Assembly: GCA_002415135.1 (NCBI GenBank)
Contig: DIBY01000025.1
Coordinates: forward strand, 1-64,000
Origin: Flavobacteriales bacterium UBA5040
GTDB taxonomy: Bacteria > Bacteroidota > Bacteroidia > Flavobacteriales > Weeksellaceae
Direction: 5' to 3'
DNA length: 64,000 nt
In this document: positions 17,748 through 26,046 of the stretch, piece by piece
Numbering within the stretch: the stretch's first letter is position 1
How the letters are laid out: every line of letters starts with the position of its first letter
Made by a program: the position numbers and the translations under genes
The notes under the pieces: generated by a model
What the model saw: only the letters and a program-made list of their open reading frames with translations
The model's database searches: none
What the model was told of the DNA's origin: nothing

Positions 17748-18767
17748 ATGAAAAGAAAAGTGCTCCTGATTTATACCGGCGGGACGATCGGCATGGAAAA
17801 AGATTACGAAACCGGAAGTTTGATGGCCTTCGATTTTGGAAATATTTTTCAGAAGATTCCGGAAATGAAATTGATCGAGTGTGAAGTTGAAGTTTATCCG
17901 TTTGAAAAACCTTTGGATTCGTCGGATATGGGTCCGAAAGAATGGAAAATGATCGCCAATCATATTGGTAAAGAATATGAAAACTACGATGGATTTTTGA
18001 TTCTTCACGGCACTGACACTATGTCTTACAGCGCTTCGGCGTTGAGTTTCATGTTGAAAAACTTACGAAAACCAGTTATTCTGACAGGTTCGCAACTGCC
18101 CATTGGCGATTTGCGAACGGATGCGAAAGAGAATCTTTTGACGAGTCTGTATTATGCCAGTTTGTACGATCATGATGAAGCGGTGATTCAGGAAGTAGCG
18201 GTTTATTTTGAGTACAAACTTCTTCGGGGAAACCGAACTCTGAAATATTCTGCAGAATTTTTTGATGCCTATCAAACTCCAAATTATCCTGTTTTAGGAC
18301 AATCGGGAGTTCATTTAAATATTGAGAAAGATTTTTTGTGGCGCTCGAAAACCAACGAGCCATTTACGGTTGACACTCATATTTCCCAAGATGTTTTATT
18401 CTGGCGAATTTTCCCAGGGATGCATTTAAATCATTTTACGGAAATCCCCAATGTGAAGGTTTTGGTGCTTCAGGTTTTCGGATCTGGTACTATTTTCAAT
18501 ACCGCAAAAACAAAGAAACTTTTGCAAACGCTGCGACAGAACGGAACAGAAATCGTTGTAATCTCACAATGTGTGTCGGGTGGAATTAGTTTTGGAAAAT
18601 ACACCAATTCCAATATTTTTAGAGAGATCGGAGCCATAAGCGGAAATGACATTACGGCCGAAAGCGCTATTACGAAAGCGATGCATCTTTTGGACAATCC
18701 AAATTACGAAGGAAGTTTTGCGGATAATTTCGTGAAGAATTTGTGTGGTGAGGTTTCTGAAAATTAA
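17748..18767 (+). CDS. ansA: type I asparaginase
   Basis: A 339-residue cytosolic L-asparaginase that hydrolyses asparagine to aspartate and ammonia. Both threonine motifs are present: LLIYTGGTIGM (Thr13 region) and LHGTDTMSYSASALSFML (Thr89-Asp90), with RTDAKENLL supplying the lysine. There is no signal peptide, which fits the type I, low-affinity cytosolic form. Readings that start upstream include the hairpin region and are foreign to the family, so Met at 17748 is used. A tRNA-Ser gene follows 69 bases downstream with its own promoter. Confidence 0.93.
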   Translation: MKRKVLLIYTGGTIGMEKDYETGSLMAFDFGNIFQKIPEMKLIECEVEVYPFEKPLDSSDMGPKEWKMIANHIGKEYENYDGFLILHGTDTMSYSASALSFMLKNLRKPVILTGSQLPIGDLRTDAKENLLTSLYYASLYDHDEAVIQEVAVYFEYKLLRGNRTLKYSAEFFDAYQTPNYPVLGQSGVHLNIEKDFLWRSKTNEPFTVDTHISQDVLFWRIFPGMHLNHFTEIPNVKVLVLQVFGSGTIFNTAKTKKLLQTLRQNGTEIVVISQCVSGGISFGKYTNSNIFREIGAISGNDITAESAITKAMHLLDNPNYEGSFADNFVKNLCGEVSEN

Positions 18768-18815
18768 ACTTTGAAATTTTAGCAAGTTCGATTTTTAGAA
18801 TTCAATTAATTACGC

Positions 18816-18823
18816 TATTTTTG
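18816..18823 (+). promoter_or_regulatory. -7 element for tRNA-Ser
   Basis: TATTTTTG matches TAnnTTTG and ends 13 bases before the mature 5' end of the tRNA, a suitable distance for a tRNA promoter. No clear -33 element was found. Confidence 0.45.
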
Positions 18824-18836
18824 CAGTCTTCAATTC

Positions 18837-18923
18837 AGAGAGGTGTCCGAGTGGTTGAAGGAGCTAGCCTGGAAAGCTAGTGTACGGGCAACTGTACCGT
18901 GGGTTCGAATCCCATCCTCTCTA
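18837..18923 (+). tRNA. tRNA-Ser(GGA)
   Basis: An 87-base class II tRNA. The acceptor AGAGAGG pairs with CCTCTCT, the D arm is TCC...GGA, the anticodon stem CTAGC/GCTAG encloses CTGGAAA (anticodon GGA), a long variable arm follows (GTACGGGCAACTGTAC), and the T arm carries TTCGAAT. It reads UCC/UCU serine codons. The 3' CCA is not encoded in full. Confidence 0.95.
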
Positions 18924-18926
18924 CAA

Positions 18927-18961
18927 TAATCCTGTAAGTCATTGATTTACAGGATTTTTTT
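18927..18961 (+). terminator. terminator after tRNA-Ser
   Basis: AATCCTGTAA and TTACAGGATT form a ten-pair stem around a nine-base loop and run into seven Ts, directly after the tRNA. A textbook rho-independent terminator. Confidence 0.85.
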
Positions 18962-19172
18962 ATTAAAAAGGGACTATCAAGGACGGATATTTCTGATTTT
19001 TTTTATTCTATTATTTTAATTGAGACATCACTAAACTTATTATTACCATTCTCGTTAATACTTTAGTCATTGGGAAAAAAATGCTGTCTTAATCGCTAAA
19101 CAAAATAGCACCTTAATTTTAGCAAAGCGCAACAAAAATATCTTGAACTTGCTAATTACCTCTTTTTAAAAG

Positions 19173-19850
19173 TTACGATCTATCTAAACTCGAAAAAACC
19201 AGATCATTTAGAAATTCAACTATTTCAGTTTCTTTATTTCTTTTGCTGAAATCGGTCAGTGAGGACAGGTTGTGCATAAAAAAGTTTTGAAAATGCGCTA
19301 TCTCTACGATCGTTGACGCTAAAGATTTGGGAAATTTGTAGTTTGGATTGTATGCTAATATCACATTTCCAATCAAGGTGCATAAATCTTTGTAAGGTTG
19401 AAAAAACTCTGATTTATTATCTTCCGTCACTTGTTTCGTTAAATAGGCTTTGGAACCTTCCGCCACGATTACGGGATGCAGAAGACTTTCATCGATATAA
19501 CTCGTTTGCTTATCATCTTCAATAGGAGATGTTAATAAACTAATTATTTTTTGCAGTTTGACTTTGTGATCTTTGATGTTATTCGTCTGGAAATTGATCT
19601 GAAATTCGATCCATCCAAAATACCAGGCGGTAATATAAATTAATAATTTATGCTTGTTCTCAAAATAGCGATAAATACCCGCCTCTGTTGAACTAATTTC
19701 TTCGGCGAGTTTTTTAAAAGTAAAGGCTTCGAATCCTAACTTATAAATCAATTCTACACTGTGTTTCAGAATTTTTCTTCCTAACTCCGTGTCTTCAGGA
19801 TTACGAAGATATAAACCTTCATTCATTTTTATTTTGAACTGATATTCCAT
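19173..19850 (-). CDS. TetR/AcrR-family transcriptional regulator
   Basis: A 225-residue regulator with the TetR helix-turn-helix near residues 25-70 (ILKHSVELIYKLGFEAFTF, KLAEEISSTEAGIYRYFENK). The C-terminal ligand domain is helical and gives no clue to the ligand. It faces the DedA-led gene group across a 130-base gap holding a 13-base palindrome next to the DedA -7 element, so it most likely represses that group and itself. Membrane-active compounds or metals would be plausible inducers given the targets, but that is inference. Confidence 0.85.
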   Translation of the reverse strand: MEYQFKIKMNEGLYLRNPEDTELGRKILKHSVELIYKLGFEAFTFKKLAEEISSTEAGIYRYFENKHKLLIYITAWYFGWIEFQINFQTNNIKDHKVKLQKIISLLTSPIEDDKQTSYIDESLLHPVIVAEGSKAYLTKQVTEDNKSEFFQPYKDLCTLIGNVILAYNPNYKFPKSLASTIVEIAHFQNFFMHNLSSLTDFSKRNKETEIVEFLNDLVFSSLDRS

Positions 19851-19928
19851 TGTTAATATTTCTTTCCTGAAAAACTTTCTACAAAACTACGGAAAAAGAC
19901 TTTACACTTTTTTAAGATAGTAATACTT

Positions 19929-19941
19929 CTATTTAAAATAG
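19929..19941. promoter_or_regulatory. palindromic operator candidate for the TetR regulator
   Basis: CTATTTAAAATAG is a perfect odd-length palindrome seven bases upstream of the DedA -7 element, so a bound dimer would cover the -33 to -7 spacer. TetR-family repressors usually bind such dyads in divergent gaps. AT-rich DNA makes short palindromes common, so this needs comparison between species. Confidence 0.4.
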
Positions 19942-19947
19942 TTTAAC

Positions 19948-19955
19948 TACTTTTG
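19948..19955 (+). promoter_or_regulatory. -7 element of the DedA-led operon
   Basis: TACTTTTG matches TAnnTTTG, 26 bases before the DedA start codon. The -33 region is poor, as in promoters that are under repressor control. Confidence 0.45.
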
Positions 19956-19980
19956 TCAAGAATTAAAAAACAAACTGCAA

Positions 19981-20640
19981 ATGGATTTTATATTAGAATC
20001 CCTTCAATATCTTTTAGACCCGGACTGGATCATGAAAAATGGCGGACTTTATTTAGTTCTGCTGATCTTATTTATTGAAACAGGAATTATCATTGGTTTT
20101 TTTCTACCAGGAGATCCTCTTTTGTTTGTGTCCGGAATGGTCATCGCTTCTGCCAATGAAACGCCATACCCTTTTGAGACGCAAATTTTCAATCTTTTAT
20201 TTTGGATGGTATTATTTACAGGTTCAACAATTTTAGGAAACTTTTTCGGCTATTGGTTTGGATATAAATTCAAACACGTCGTCAATAGAAAAGAAGATAC
20301 CTGGTTTTTGAAACGCAAACACATTCAAACGGCGCACGATTTCTATGAAAAAAGAGGCGGCTTTGCAATTGCAATTGCTCGTTTCTTACCAATCGTAAGA
20401 ACTTTTGCTCCAATCATTGCCGGAACAGTAGAAATGAACTTTAAAAAGTTTGCGATGTACAATGTCGTTGGTGCAATTGTTTGGGTTGTAAGCATCACCT
20501 CATTGGGTTACATTTTAGGTGATATTCCGTGGGTTAAAAATAATTTAGAATATATATTAATAGGTCTGGTTTTATTGGTTACAGCTCCAGTTATCATAAA
20601 ACTAATGACTAAAAACGAAAATACAAATCAAACAATTTAA
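19981..20640 (+). CDS. DedA-family membrane protein
   Basis: A 219-residue inner-membrane protein of the DedA (VTT/SNARE-associated) family. Family signatures are FFLPGDPLLFVSGM near the start, and RKHIQTAHDFYEKRGG followed by ARFLPIVRTFAPIIAG, where the two arginines are essential in studied members. DedA proteins act in lipid carrier recycling and membrane homeostasis; UptA-like members flip undecaprenyl phosphate. First gene of a plus-strand group with a zinc-ribbon protein (16 bases on) and TerC, probably under the divergent TetR regulator. Confidence 0.9.
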   Translation: MDFILESLQYLLDPDWIMKNGGLYLVLLILFIETGIIIGFFLPGDPLLFVSGMVIASANETPYPFETQIFNLLFWMVLFTGSTILGNFFGYWFGYKFKHVVNRKEDTWFLKRKHIQTAHDFYEKRGGFAIAIARFLPIVRTFAPIIAGTVEMNFKKFAMYNVVGAIVWVVSITSLGYILGDIPWVKNNLEYILIGLVLLVTAPVIIKLMTKNENTNQTI

Positions 20641-20656
20641 TAAAAAATAGAAAATT

Positions 20657-20941
20657 ATGAAATGTCCAAATTGTAATGTTGCCTTAACAATGGCAGACCG
20701 TAACGGAATCGAAATTGATTATTGCCCGGATTGTCGCGGGGTTTGGCTTGACCGCGGTGAACTCGATAAAATTATCGAACGCTCCGTTCAGCAACCACCG
20801 GTTCAGCAACCCCCAATTCCCCAGCGAAGTAATTACCCGAATCAAGAAAGATATTATTCCGATAAGGATAAATATTATTCTGACAAGGACAGATATTATA
20901 AGAAGAAAAAGGGACTTTTAGGTGATCTATTTGATTTTTAA
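20657..20941 (+). CDS. zf-TFIIB small zinc-ribbon protein with YYSDKD repeats
   Basis: A 94-residue protein. The N-terminal half is a zf-TFIIB zinc ribbon: CPNC (Cys3, Cys6) and CPDCRGVWLDRGELDKI (Cys23, Cys26), with the conserved WLDRGEL helix. The C-terminal half has no fold: a Pro/Gln linker (VQQPPVQQPPIPQ) and tandem heptads YYSDKDK, YYSDKDR, YYKKKKG, ending GLLGDLFDF. The family's function is not known. It sits 16 bases after DedA and 32 bases before TerC, so it is probably a soluble accessory of that membrane unit. Confidence 0.85.
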   Translation: MKCPNCNVALTMADRNGIEIDYCPDCRGVWLDRGELDKIIERSVQQPPVQQPPIPQRSNYPNQERYYSDKDKYYSDKDRYYKKKKGLLGDLFDF

Positions 20942-20973
20942 AAAAATTAAAACACCATTTTAATCGATAGCTT

Positions 20974-21918
20974 ATGATAGTTTGGATAATATTTATTGCA
21001 GTAGTAATTTTTGCACTGATCTTAGATTTAGGGGTCTTTAACCGCAAACCTCACGAGATAAAAACAAAAGAGGCGGCCATTTGGACCAGTGTCTGGGTAA
21101 CCTGTGCACTGCTTTTTTCAGGAGTAGTCTATCTTTCCTTTGAGAATAATTGGATCGCGAACCCAACAAACCTAACACCAACAAATGCAGTCTTAAAATT
21201 TGTTACCGGTTATTTAATCGAACTCTCTTTGAGTGTTGATAATATTTTTATTATTGCACTCATATTTTCGTCTTTTGCGATTCCTAAAAAGTATCAGCAC
21301 GAAGTTCTCTTTTACGGCGTATTGGGTGCGATCGTTTTCAGAGCTATAATGATCGTTTTTGGCGTGGCACTCATTACAGAATTTAGCTGGATGATCTATG
21401 TTTTTGGAGTATTCTTGATTTTAACTGCGCTTAAACTGCTATTCAGTCATAACGAACAAAAAGACCCACATGATTTTAAGATCTATAAGTGGATCGCTAA
21501 AATTTATCCGGTTACAACAACGATTGAAGGCGATAAATTTTTCGTAATAAAAAATGGTGTGAAGTATGCTACGCCATTATTTGTAGCACTGATCATCATA
21601 GAATTGACGGATGTGTTTTTTGCTATAGACAGCATTCCTGCGATATTAGCAATTACTGCGGATCCGTTCATCGTTTTTACCTCTAATATTCTGGCTATAA
21701 TGGGATTAAGATCAATGTACTTTTTAGTTGTGGGTATGTTGGATAAATTTAAATACATCAATTACAGTTTGGTGGTAATATTAGCATTTGTTGGCGTAAA
21801 AATGATCATTTCTCATCATGTAGAAATCCCAGAATGGTTGTCACTTGGCGTAATCGTTTTATCTCTCGCCGGAGGAATGTTGGCTTCTAAATTTATAAAA
21901 GACACCGAAATTGAGTAA
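20974..21918 (+). CDS. TerC/Alx-family integral membrane protein
   Basis: A 314-residue TerC-family protein with about nine membrane helices. Diagnostic segments are LIELSLSVDNIFIIALIF and LIIIELTDVFFAIDSIPAIL, each with the paired acidic residues that bind metal, and the long form FNRKPHEIKTKEAAIWTS at the N-terminus typical of Alx/YgjT. Members export manganese and may metalate secreted proteins; Alx in E. coli is under a pH- and Mn-sensing leader. No such leader fits in the 32-base gap here. Its neighbours (DedA, DUF2490, MgtC) suggest a shared envelope/metal stress role. Confidence 0.9.
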   Translation: MIVWIIFIAVVIFALILDLGVFNRKPHEIKTKEAAIWTSVWVTCALLFSGVVYLSFENNWIANPTNLTPTNAVLKFVTGYLIELSLSVDNIFIIALIFSSFAIPKKYQHEVLFYGVLGAIVFRAIMIVFGVALITEFSWMIYVFGVFLILTALKLLFSHNEQKDPHDFKIYKWIAKIYPVTTTIEGDKFFVIKNGVKYATPLFVALIIIELTDVFFAIDSIPAILAITADPFIVFTSNILAIMGLRSMYFLVVGMLDKFKYINYSLVVILAFVGVKMIISHHVEIPEWLSLGVIVLSLAGGMLASKFIKDTEIE

Positions 21919-21944
21919 AAAGTAACTTGCACAAACACATATCC

Positions 21945-22622
21945 ATGAAAAATTTACTCATAATTATTTTCATTTTAACGGGTACTATTTCCAGCTTTGG
22001 CCAGGAAAAATTTAATGGATTCTATGAACCGTATATCAAATTGGAATATGATGTAAGCAAAAAATTTTCGCAAGAGTTTATTCTTGAAGAGCGGACCATC
22101 TGGTATGATGATCAATCTTTTAAGTTTCAGGTAAAGCAAATTGATATTGCTCATTTCTCCAAATTGAAACTAAGCGATAAAAATACAGTTGCATTTGGAA
22201 TTCAATACCGGTTTAGAGAAAACTTTGATAAGGACAAAGAAAATGAATTGAGATTTACAGAAGAATATACTTACACTACAAAACCAAAAGCTACTGAATT
22301 TGAGCACCGTGTTCGAGCAGAACAGCGGATCACTTCCTCAGAAACTTCTCATCGGTTCCGATATAATTTTGCAGTCAACATTTCATTTAATGGAACTGAA
22401 ATTAAGAAAGGCAATGCTTACATGATCGGAGATCTGGAAACGCTGCTGACCGTAGCCAAAACCAGCAAACCCGAATATGAACAAAGAATCGGAGCTGGAG
22501 TAGGTTTTGTAGTGAGTGATCTAATGAAAATTGAACTGGTCACAGAATACAGATTGAGTGATTTTACTCAAGATTTAGTACACGAATTATATTTTGTAAC
22601 AGGACTGAAAATAAGTCTTTAG
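21945..22622 (+). CDS. DUF2490 outer-membrane-type protein
   Basis: A 225-residue secreted protein with a clean signal peptide (MKNLLIIIFILTGTISSFGQ) and a body of alternating strands ending in an aromatic/hydrophobic C-terminal strand (HELYFVTGLKISL). The segment EYDVSKKFSQEFILEERTIW followed by RYRF-like strands (IQYRFRENFDKDKENELRF) identifies DUF2490, small beta-barrels of unknown role in Bacteroidota. A TTG 18 bases upstream could also start, but ATG at 21945 directly precedes the signal. It lies 26 bases after terC, so the two are probably co-transcribed. Confidence 0.82.
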   Translation: MKNLLIIIFILTGTISSFGQEKFNGFYEPYIKLEYDVSKKFSQEFILEERTIWYDDQSFKFQVKQIDIAHFSKLKLSDKNTVAFGIQYRFRENFDKDKENELRFTEEYTYTTKPKATEFEHRVRAEQRITSSETSHRFRYNFAVNISFNGTEIKKGNAYMIGDLETLLTVAKTSKPEYEQRIGAGVGFVVSDLMKIELVTEYRLSDFTQDLVHELYFVTGLKISL

Positions 22623-22697
22623 AGGTACAACGTTTACAAAAAGAACACATTTTTTGAATCCATATCTTTAACCATTGAAAATTAAAAGCCAAAACAA

Positions 22698-23234
22698 ATG
22701 ATGATTTCTACTCTATTTTTAAGTTCCATACTAACTACAGAACAGCTCTTAACACGAGTTGGAGATCAACCTGATTTAAGCTTTAATTTTGATTTCCTTT
22801 TTAAAATACTTTTGGCAATTGGAGCCGGACTTTTAATAGGAGTTGAACGGGAATTTAAGGGAAAAGATGCAGGCTTAAAAACCAATATGCTGGTTTCTGT
22901 TGGCTCCTGTGTTTTTGTTTTTTTATCACTACAATTTCAAGGTGGGGAATCTTTTGATCCAACACGTGTTTTAAGTCAGGTTGTAACGGGAATTGGTTTT
23001 TTGGGTGCAGGAGTTATTTTAAAGAAGGGTGCAAATGTGCAGGGTCTTACAACGGCAGCTACAGTTTGGTGCAGTGCTGCTGCAGGTTGTATCGCTGCAT
23101 TTTACTTGGTAATGGATTTATTATTGTTTACGGGCACCGTAGTTTTTGTTAATATGATCTTCGGATACATCGGAAAAAAAATCACACCAGATGACACATC
23201 TTCTCCTTTACAAAATTCCGAGAAAGATGACTAA
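22698..23234 (+). CDS. MgtC/SapB-family membrane protein
   Basis: A 178-residue inner-membrane protein with the MgtC/SapB core: LLIGVEREFKGKDAGLKTN, then GIGFLGAGVILKKGANVQGL and TTAATVWCSAAAGCIAAFY. It lacks the C-terminal ACT-like domain of Salmonella MgtC, so it is the short SapB-like form. Roles in the family include magnesium-limitation survival and control of the F1Fo ATPase, but are not settled for short forms. Last intact gene of the DedA-TerC group. Its stop codon overlaps the start of a decayed frame. Confidence 0.88.
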   Translation: MMISTLFLSSILTTEQLLTRVGDQPDLSFNFDFLFKILLAIGAGLLIGVEREFKGKDAGLKTNMLVSVGSCVFVFLSLQFQGGESFDPTRVLSQVVTGIGFLGAGVILKKGANVQGLTTAATVWCSAAAGCIAAFYLVMDLLLFTGTVVFVNMIFGYIGKKITPDDTSSPLQNSEKDD

Positions 23235-23486
23235 GATTATTCCAAATAGAAAACCAATTTTAAAAACAACACACTTCGTTACGTACTTATAACCTTAATT
23301 GCTCTGATCGCACTGGAGTTTATCCTATTGAAAGACAACATAATTCCCCATCAGTATTTTAGCCGCTAGACGTCGGAAGAATATGATCCTGAATTTTTTA
23401 GTCGCTAATTCGAAAACTGGGGACTAAATGGAGAATTGTTTGATGGTTTCTGTGATGTCTTATTATTGTTTAAATTTAAAACTTGA
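23227..23486 (+). pseudogene. decayed small membrane protein gene
   Basis: An ATG at 23227 overlaps the MgtC stop, as in a coupled operon, and reads MTKIIPNRKPILKTT before a stop at 23290-23292. A second frame carries on with a convincing helix (LRYVLITLIALIALEFILL) and NIIPHQYFSR, with in-frame stops at 23367 and 23406, then FENWGLNGELFDGF, ending at 23486. So there is one frameshift and two premature stops. The family is not recognised. This accounts for most of the 308-base gap before the FAD oxidoreductase gene. Confidence 0.45.
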
Positions 23487-23542
23487 ATTAGACCACCTCC
23501 TTCAATGACGATTCTTGCAAGAAAGAGATTCGAAAAATGGAC

Positions 23543-24982
23543 TTACTTTACAGATTCACTTTCTTGATTCTCCATTCGCAATTTCTTACTAATACGCTGA
23601 GCCGCCATACCAATCGCTTCGGTAAAGGTTGGAAATGCCAATTCTAATTCTGCGATATCATGAATATTCATTTTCGCCACAATGCAAGTCGCTGCAACTT
23701 GAATGACCTCTGCGGAATAGGAACCTAAAACGTGTGCTCCTAAAAGTAATTTGGTTTTACGGTCTACAATCAATTTACAAAACCCATCCGTTCGTCCGTC
23801 CATCACGGCTCTTGGTAAAGCTGTATAATCTACAGTTTCTATTAAACAATCGTACTCTTTCAGGGCTTGATCTTCGGTCATACCAACAGATCCATACTCT
23901 GGCTCTGTAAAACTGCCTGTTGCAATCGCTTGTGGATTGTAAACTTTCTCCGCACCCTCGACTGCATTTTCAGCAGCAACTCTGGCTTGGTGTGCAGCGC
24001 TTTGCACGAACATACTTACGCCGTTTGCATCTCCAGCTACGAATATTTCTGGGACATTCGTCTGTAAATATTCGTTTACTTTGATATACGGTCCGTTCAT
24101 TTCTACACCGGCCGCTGCAAGATTTAATCCTGAAACATTAGCCGGCCAGCCAACCATTAGAAAAACGGCATCTGTTTCTAGAGATTGTTTCTTTTCGTCT
24201 TTTGTAAAAGATACTTTCAGTTTGCCGTTTTCTTTTTCAATGGAGTCACACCCAGTTCCAGTTAGAACATTCATTCCCCTTTTTTTGAATGCTTCTTCAA
24301 GACGCCTGGAAATATCTTTGTCGCTTGGTGGTGTTAGTCTGTCTGCAAATTCTATTACATCTACTTCAGCACCAAAATCAATGAGTATTGAGGCCAATTG
24401 ACAACCTGTAGCAGAGCCACCAACAACGGTCACTCTCTTTGGCAACTCTTTCATTTGCCATAAATCATGGAAAGAAAGCGCCAGTTCGTTCCCAGGAATC
24501 GATAATTTTCGGGGTTTGCCACCAACCGCCAGAATAATTTTATCTGCTGTGAACTGTCTCCCATCTGAAATCTCCAGTGTATTCTTATTGACGAAATGGG
24601 CGGGTCCTACTTCGTCTATCACCGTGATTCCTTGTTGCTTCACAATCGAGGTCAGATGCCAAACTTCATTGGCGTGCGCTGCAACACGATTGGCATTTTC
24701 GATGGCTTCACCAAAATTCACCTTTGGTAGATCACCTTCCAATCCAAATTGAGAATATAATTTCGCGTCTGTACGTAAGCGTGCCGCTCTCGCAAGAGTC
24801 CGTACAGGAGCTGGACCTTCATTATATGCAGTTCCACCTAGTTTATTACTTTCCAAAATGGTGACCTCTGCTCCAAGTTCTTGAGCTCGTAAGGCAGCCT
24901 GAACGCCGGCTGGTCCGCCACCAACAACTATGATCTTTCGTTTGCGGTCTGAATTGCTTAAATTTTTATCTTGTTCCATCAT
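23543..24982 (-). CDS. FAD/NAD(P)-dependent oxidoreductase lacking redox cysteines
   Basis: A 479-residue flavoprotein with the fold of lipoamide dehydrogenase/mercuric reductase. FAD site IVVGGGPAGVQAAL, NAD(P) site VTVVGGSATGCQLAS, second FAD site FVAGDANGVSMF and the C-terminal dimer domain are all present. The redox disulfide (normally GGTCVNVGC) reads GGTAYNEGP, so both cysteines are replaced (Ala52, Pro57), and the catalytic His of the HPT motif is Phe (FPTFTEA). It cannot be a disulfide reductase; soluble transhydrogenase SthA also lacks these residues, and electron transfer between nicotinamides or to a quinone is the best guess. It is separated from the next upstream gene by a hairpin. 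Confidence 0.85.
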   Translation of the reverse strand: MMEQDKNLSNSDRKRKIIVVGGGPAGVQAALRAQELGAEVTILESNKLGGTAYNEGPAPVRTLARAARLRTDAKLYSQFGLEGDLPKVNFGEAIENANRVAAHANEVWHLTSIVKQQGITVIDEVGPAHFVNKNTLEISDGRQFTADKIILAVGGKPRKLSIPGNELALSFHDLWQMKELPKRVTVVGGSATGCQLASILIDFGAEVDVIEFADRLTPPSDKDISRRLEEAFKKRGMNVLTGTGCDSIEKENGKLKVSFTKDEKKQSLETDAVFLMVGWPANVSGLNLAAAGVEMNGPYIKVNEYLQTNVPEIFVAGDANGVSMFVQSAAHQARVAAENAVEGAEKVYNPQAIATGSFTEPEYGSVGMTEDQALKEYDCLIETVDYTALPRAVMDGRTDGFCKLIVDRKTKLLLGAHVLGSYSAEVIQVAATCIVAKMNIHDIAELELAFPTFTEAIGMAAQRISKKLRMENQESESVK

Positions 24983-25131
24983 TATAATTTTATTTACTAT
25001 TGATAACTTTATTAGAAAAGCGTTTGAATTTCCGAAAAGCTACCATCCAAAATAGTTTGTTTACTATTTGATCGACAACTAATTACGTCCTATCGAATTA
25101 TATTTATTAACAACATATAATTAAATAGAAT

Positions 25132-25161
25132 AAGCCTCTACAGAACTTCTGACAGAGGCTT
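25132..25161 (-). terminator. hairpin terminating the 25-34 kb minus-strand operon
   Basis: AAGCCTCT and AGAGGCTT form a perfect eight-pair stem around 14 bases, 90 bases after the stop of the 7-alpha-HSDH-like gene. The following minus-strand bases are T-rich but interrupted. It probably ends the long operon and separates it from the FAD oxidoreductase gene. Confidence 0.6.
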
Positions 25162-25251
25162 AAATAGTGAACAAATCACCTTAAAAAGGATAATACTTTT
25201 ATCTATTTTAATTTAAATTGTATCAAGTAACTGAAAATAGTAGGTTCTCAA

Positions 25252-26031
25252 TTACATATCCAAAGTCTGCTCTCCACCTCCATTAATAAAGATTACTTGT
25301 CCACTCGTCCAACTTGAAATCGGTGCAGCAAAATACAATACGGCTCCCGCAATATCTTCAGATTCACCTAATCTGTTGATAGGTGTATGTTTTAGCATTG
25401 CTTTTTCCAGTTCAGGAGTCAAAACCGTACTTAACGCGTGAGTTCTTGTTGCTCCAGGTCCGATTGCGTTGACGCGAATATTATTTGGGCCATAATCGAA
25501 AGCTAAATTTCTGGTCATGTGATTGATGGCTGCTTTGGAAGAAGCGTACGCGCTGATCGCCGGACTCTTGTTAATGGACGCCATCGATGACATGTTGATA
25601 ATACTTCCGTAGCCCGCTTTCCCCATATGTGGTGCAACCAACTGGCATAATCTCCACATGCTGAACACGTTCATATCGAATACTTTTTTGAATTGCGCTA
25701 CTTCAATATCGTAAGGACTTTCTTTTCCGGCACCACCTCCACCAACGTTGTTGACTAAGATTTCAATGCTTCCAAAATGCTCCATCGTTTTATCAACCAA
25801 GTTGACCAATGCTTCATCTTCCAAAACATTACAGTCAATTGCGATAGATGTTCCGCCGTTATCATTGATTGATTGCGACGTTTTTTTTGCAGCCTCCAGA
25901 TTATAATCTGAAACGACCACATTGGCGCCAAACGCTGCCAACATTTCGCAGCACGCCTGTCCTATTCCTCCTGCACCACCAGTAACGATGGCTGTTTTTC
26001 CTGTTAAGTCAAATAACTTTTTTGTATCCAT
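25252..26031 (-). CDS. SDR oxidoreductase, 7-alpha-hydroxysteroid dehydrogenase-like
   Basis: A 259-residue classical short-chain dehydrogenase. The dinucleotide site is TGGAGGIG, the acidic residue after the second strand (VVVSDYN) favours NAD(H), and the active site has NMSSMAS and YASSK. ILVNNVGGGGAGKESPYD, AYASSKAAINHMTRNLAFDYG and HTPINRLGESEDIAGA follow E. coli 7-alpha-hydroxysteroid dehydrogenase (HdhA) closely along its whole length, so a hydroxysteroid or similar bulky alcohol is a fair substrate guess. It is the last gene of the minus-strand operon, 15 bases after the NylB-like hydrolase. Confidence 0.88.
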   Translation of the reverse strand: MDTKKLFDLTGKTAIVTGGAGGIGQACCEMLAAFGANVVVSDYNLEAAKKTSQSINDNGGTSIAIDCNVLEDEALVNLVDKTMEHFGSIEILVNNVGGGGAGKESPYDIEVAQFKKVFDMNVFSMWRLCQLVAPHMGKAGYGSIINMSSMASINKSPAISAYASSKAAINHMTRNLAFDYGPNNIRVNAIGPGATRTHALSTVLTPELEKAMLKHTPINRLGESEDIAGAVLYFAAPISSWTSGQVIFINGGGEQTLDM

Positions 26032-26046
26032 TTTTTTGATTTTTGA

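Noticed and set aside
17582..17884. 100-residue plus-strand frame before and across the asparaginase start
   Set aside because: It overlaps the repeat/hairpin block and the true ansA start in a different frame.
18837..18961. tRNA-Ser as a mobile-element attachment site
   Set aside because: No integrase gene and no repeat of the tRNA 3' end were seen nearby; the block at 23-34 kb begins several kilobases away.
20944..20973. Mn-sensing (yybP-ykoY) riboswitch before terC
   Set aside because: The gap to the preceding gene is only about 30 bases, too short for this riboswitch.
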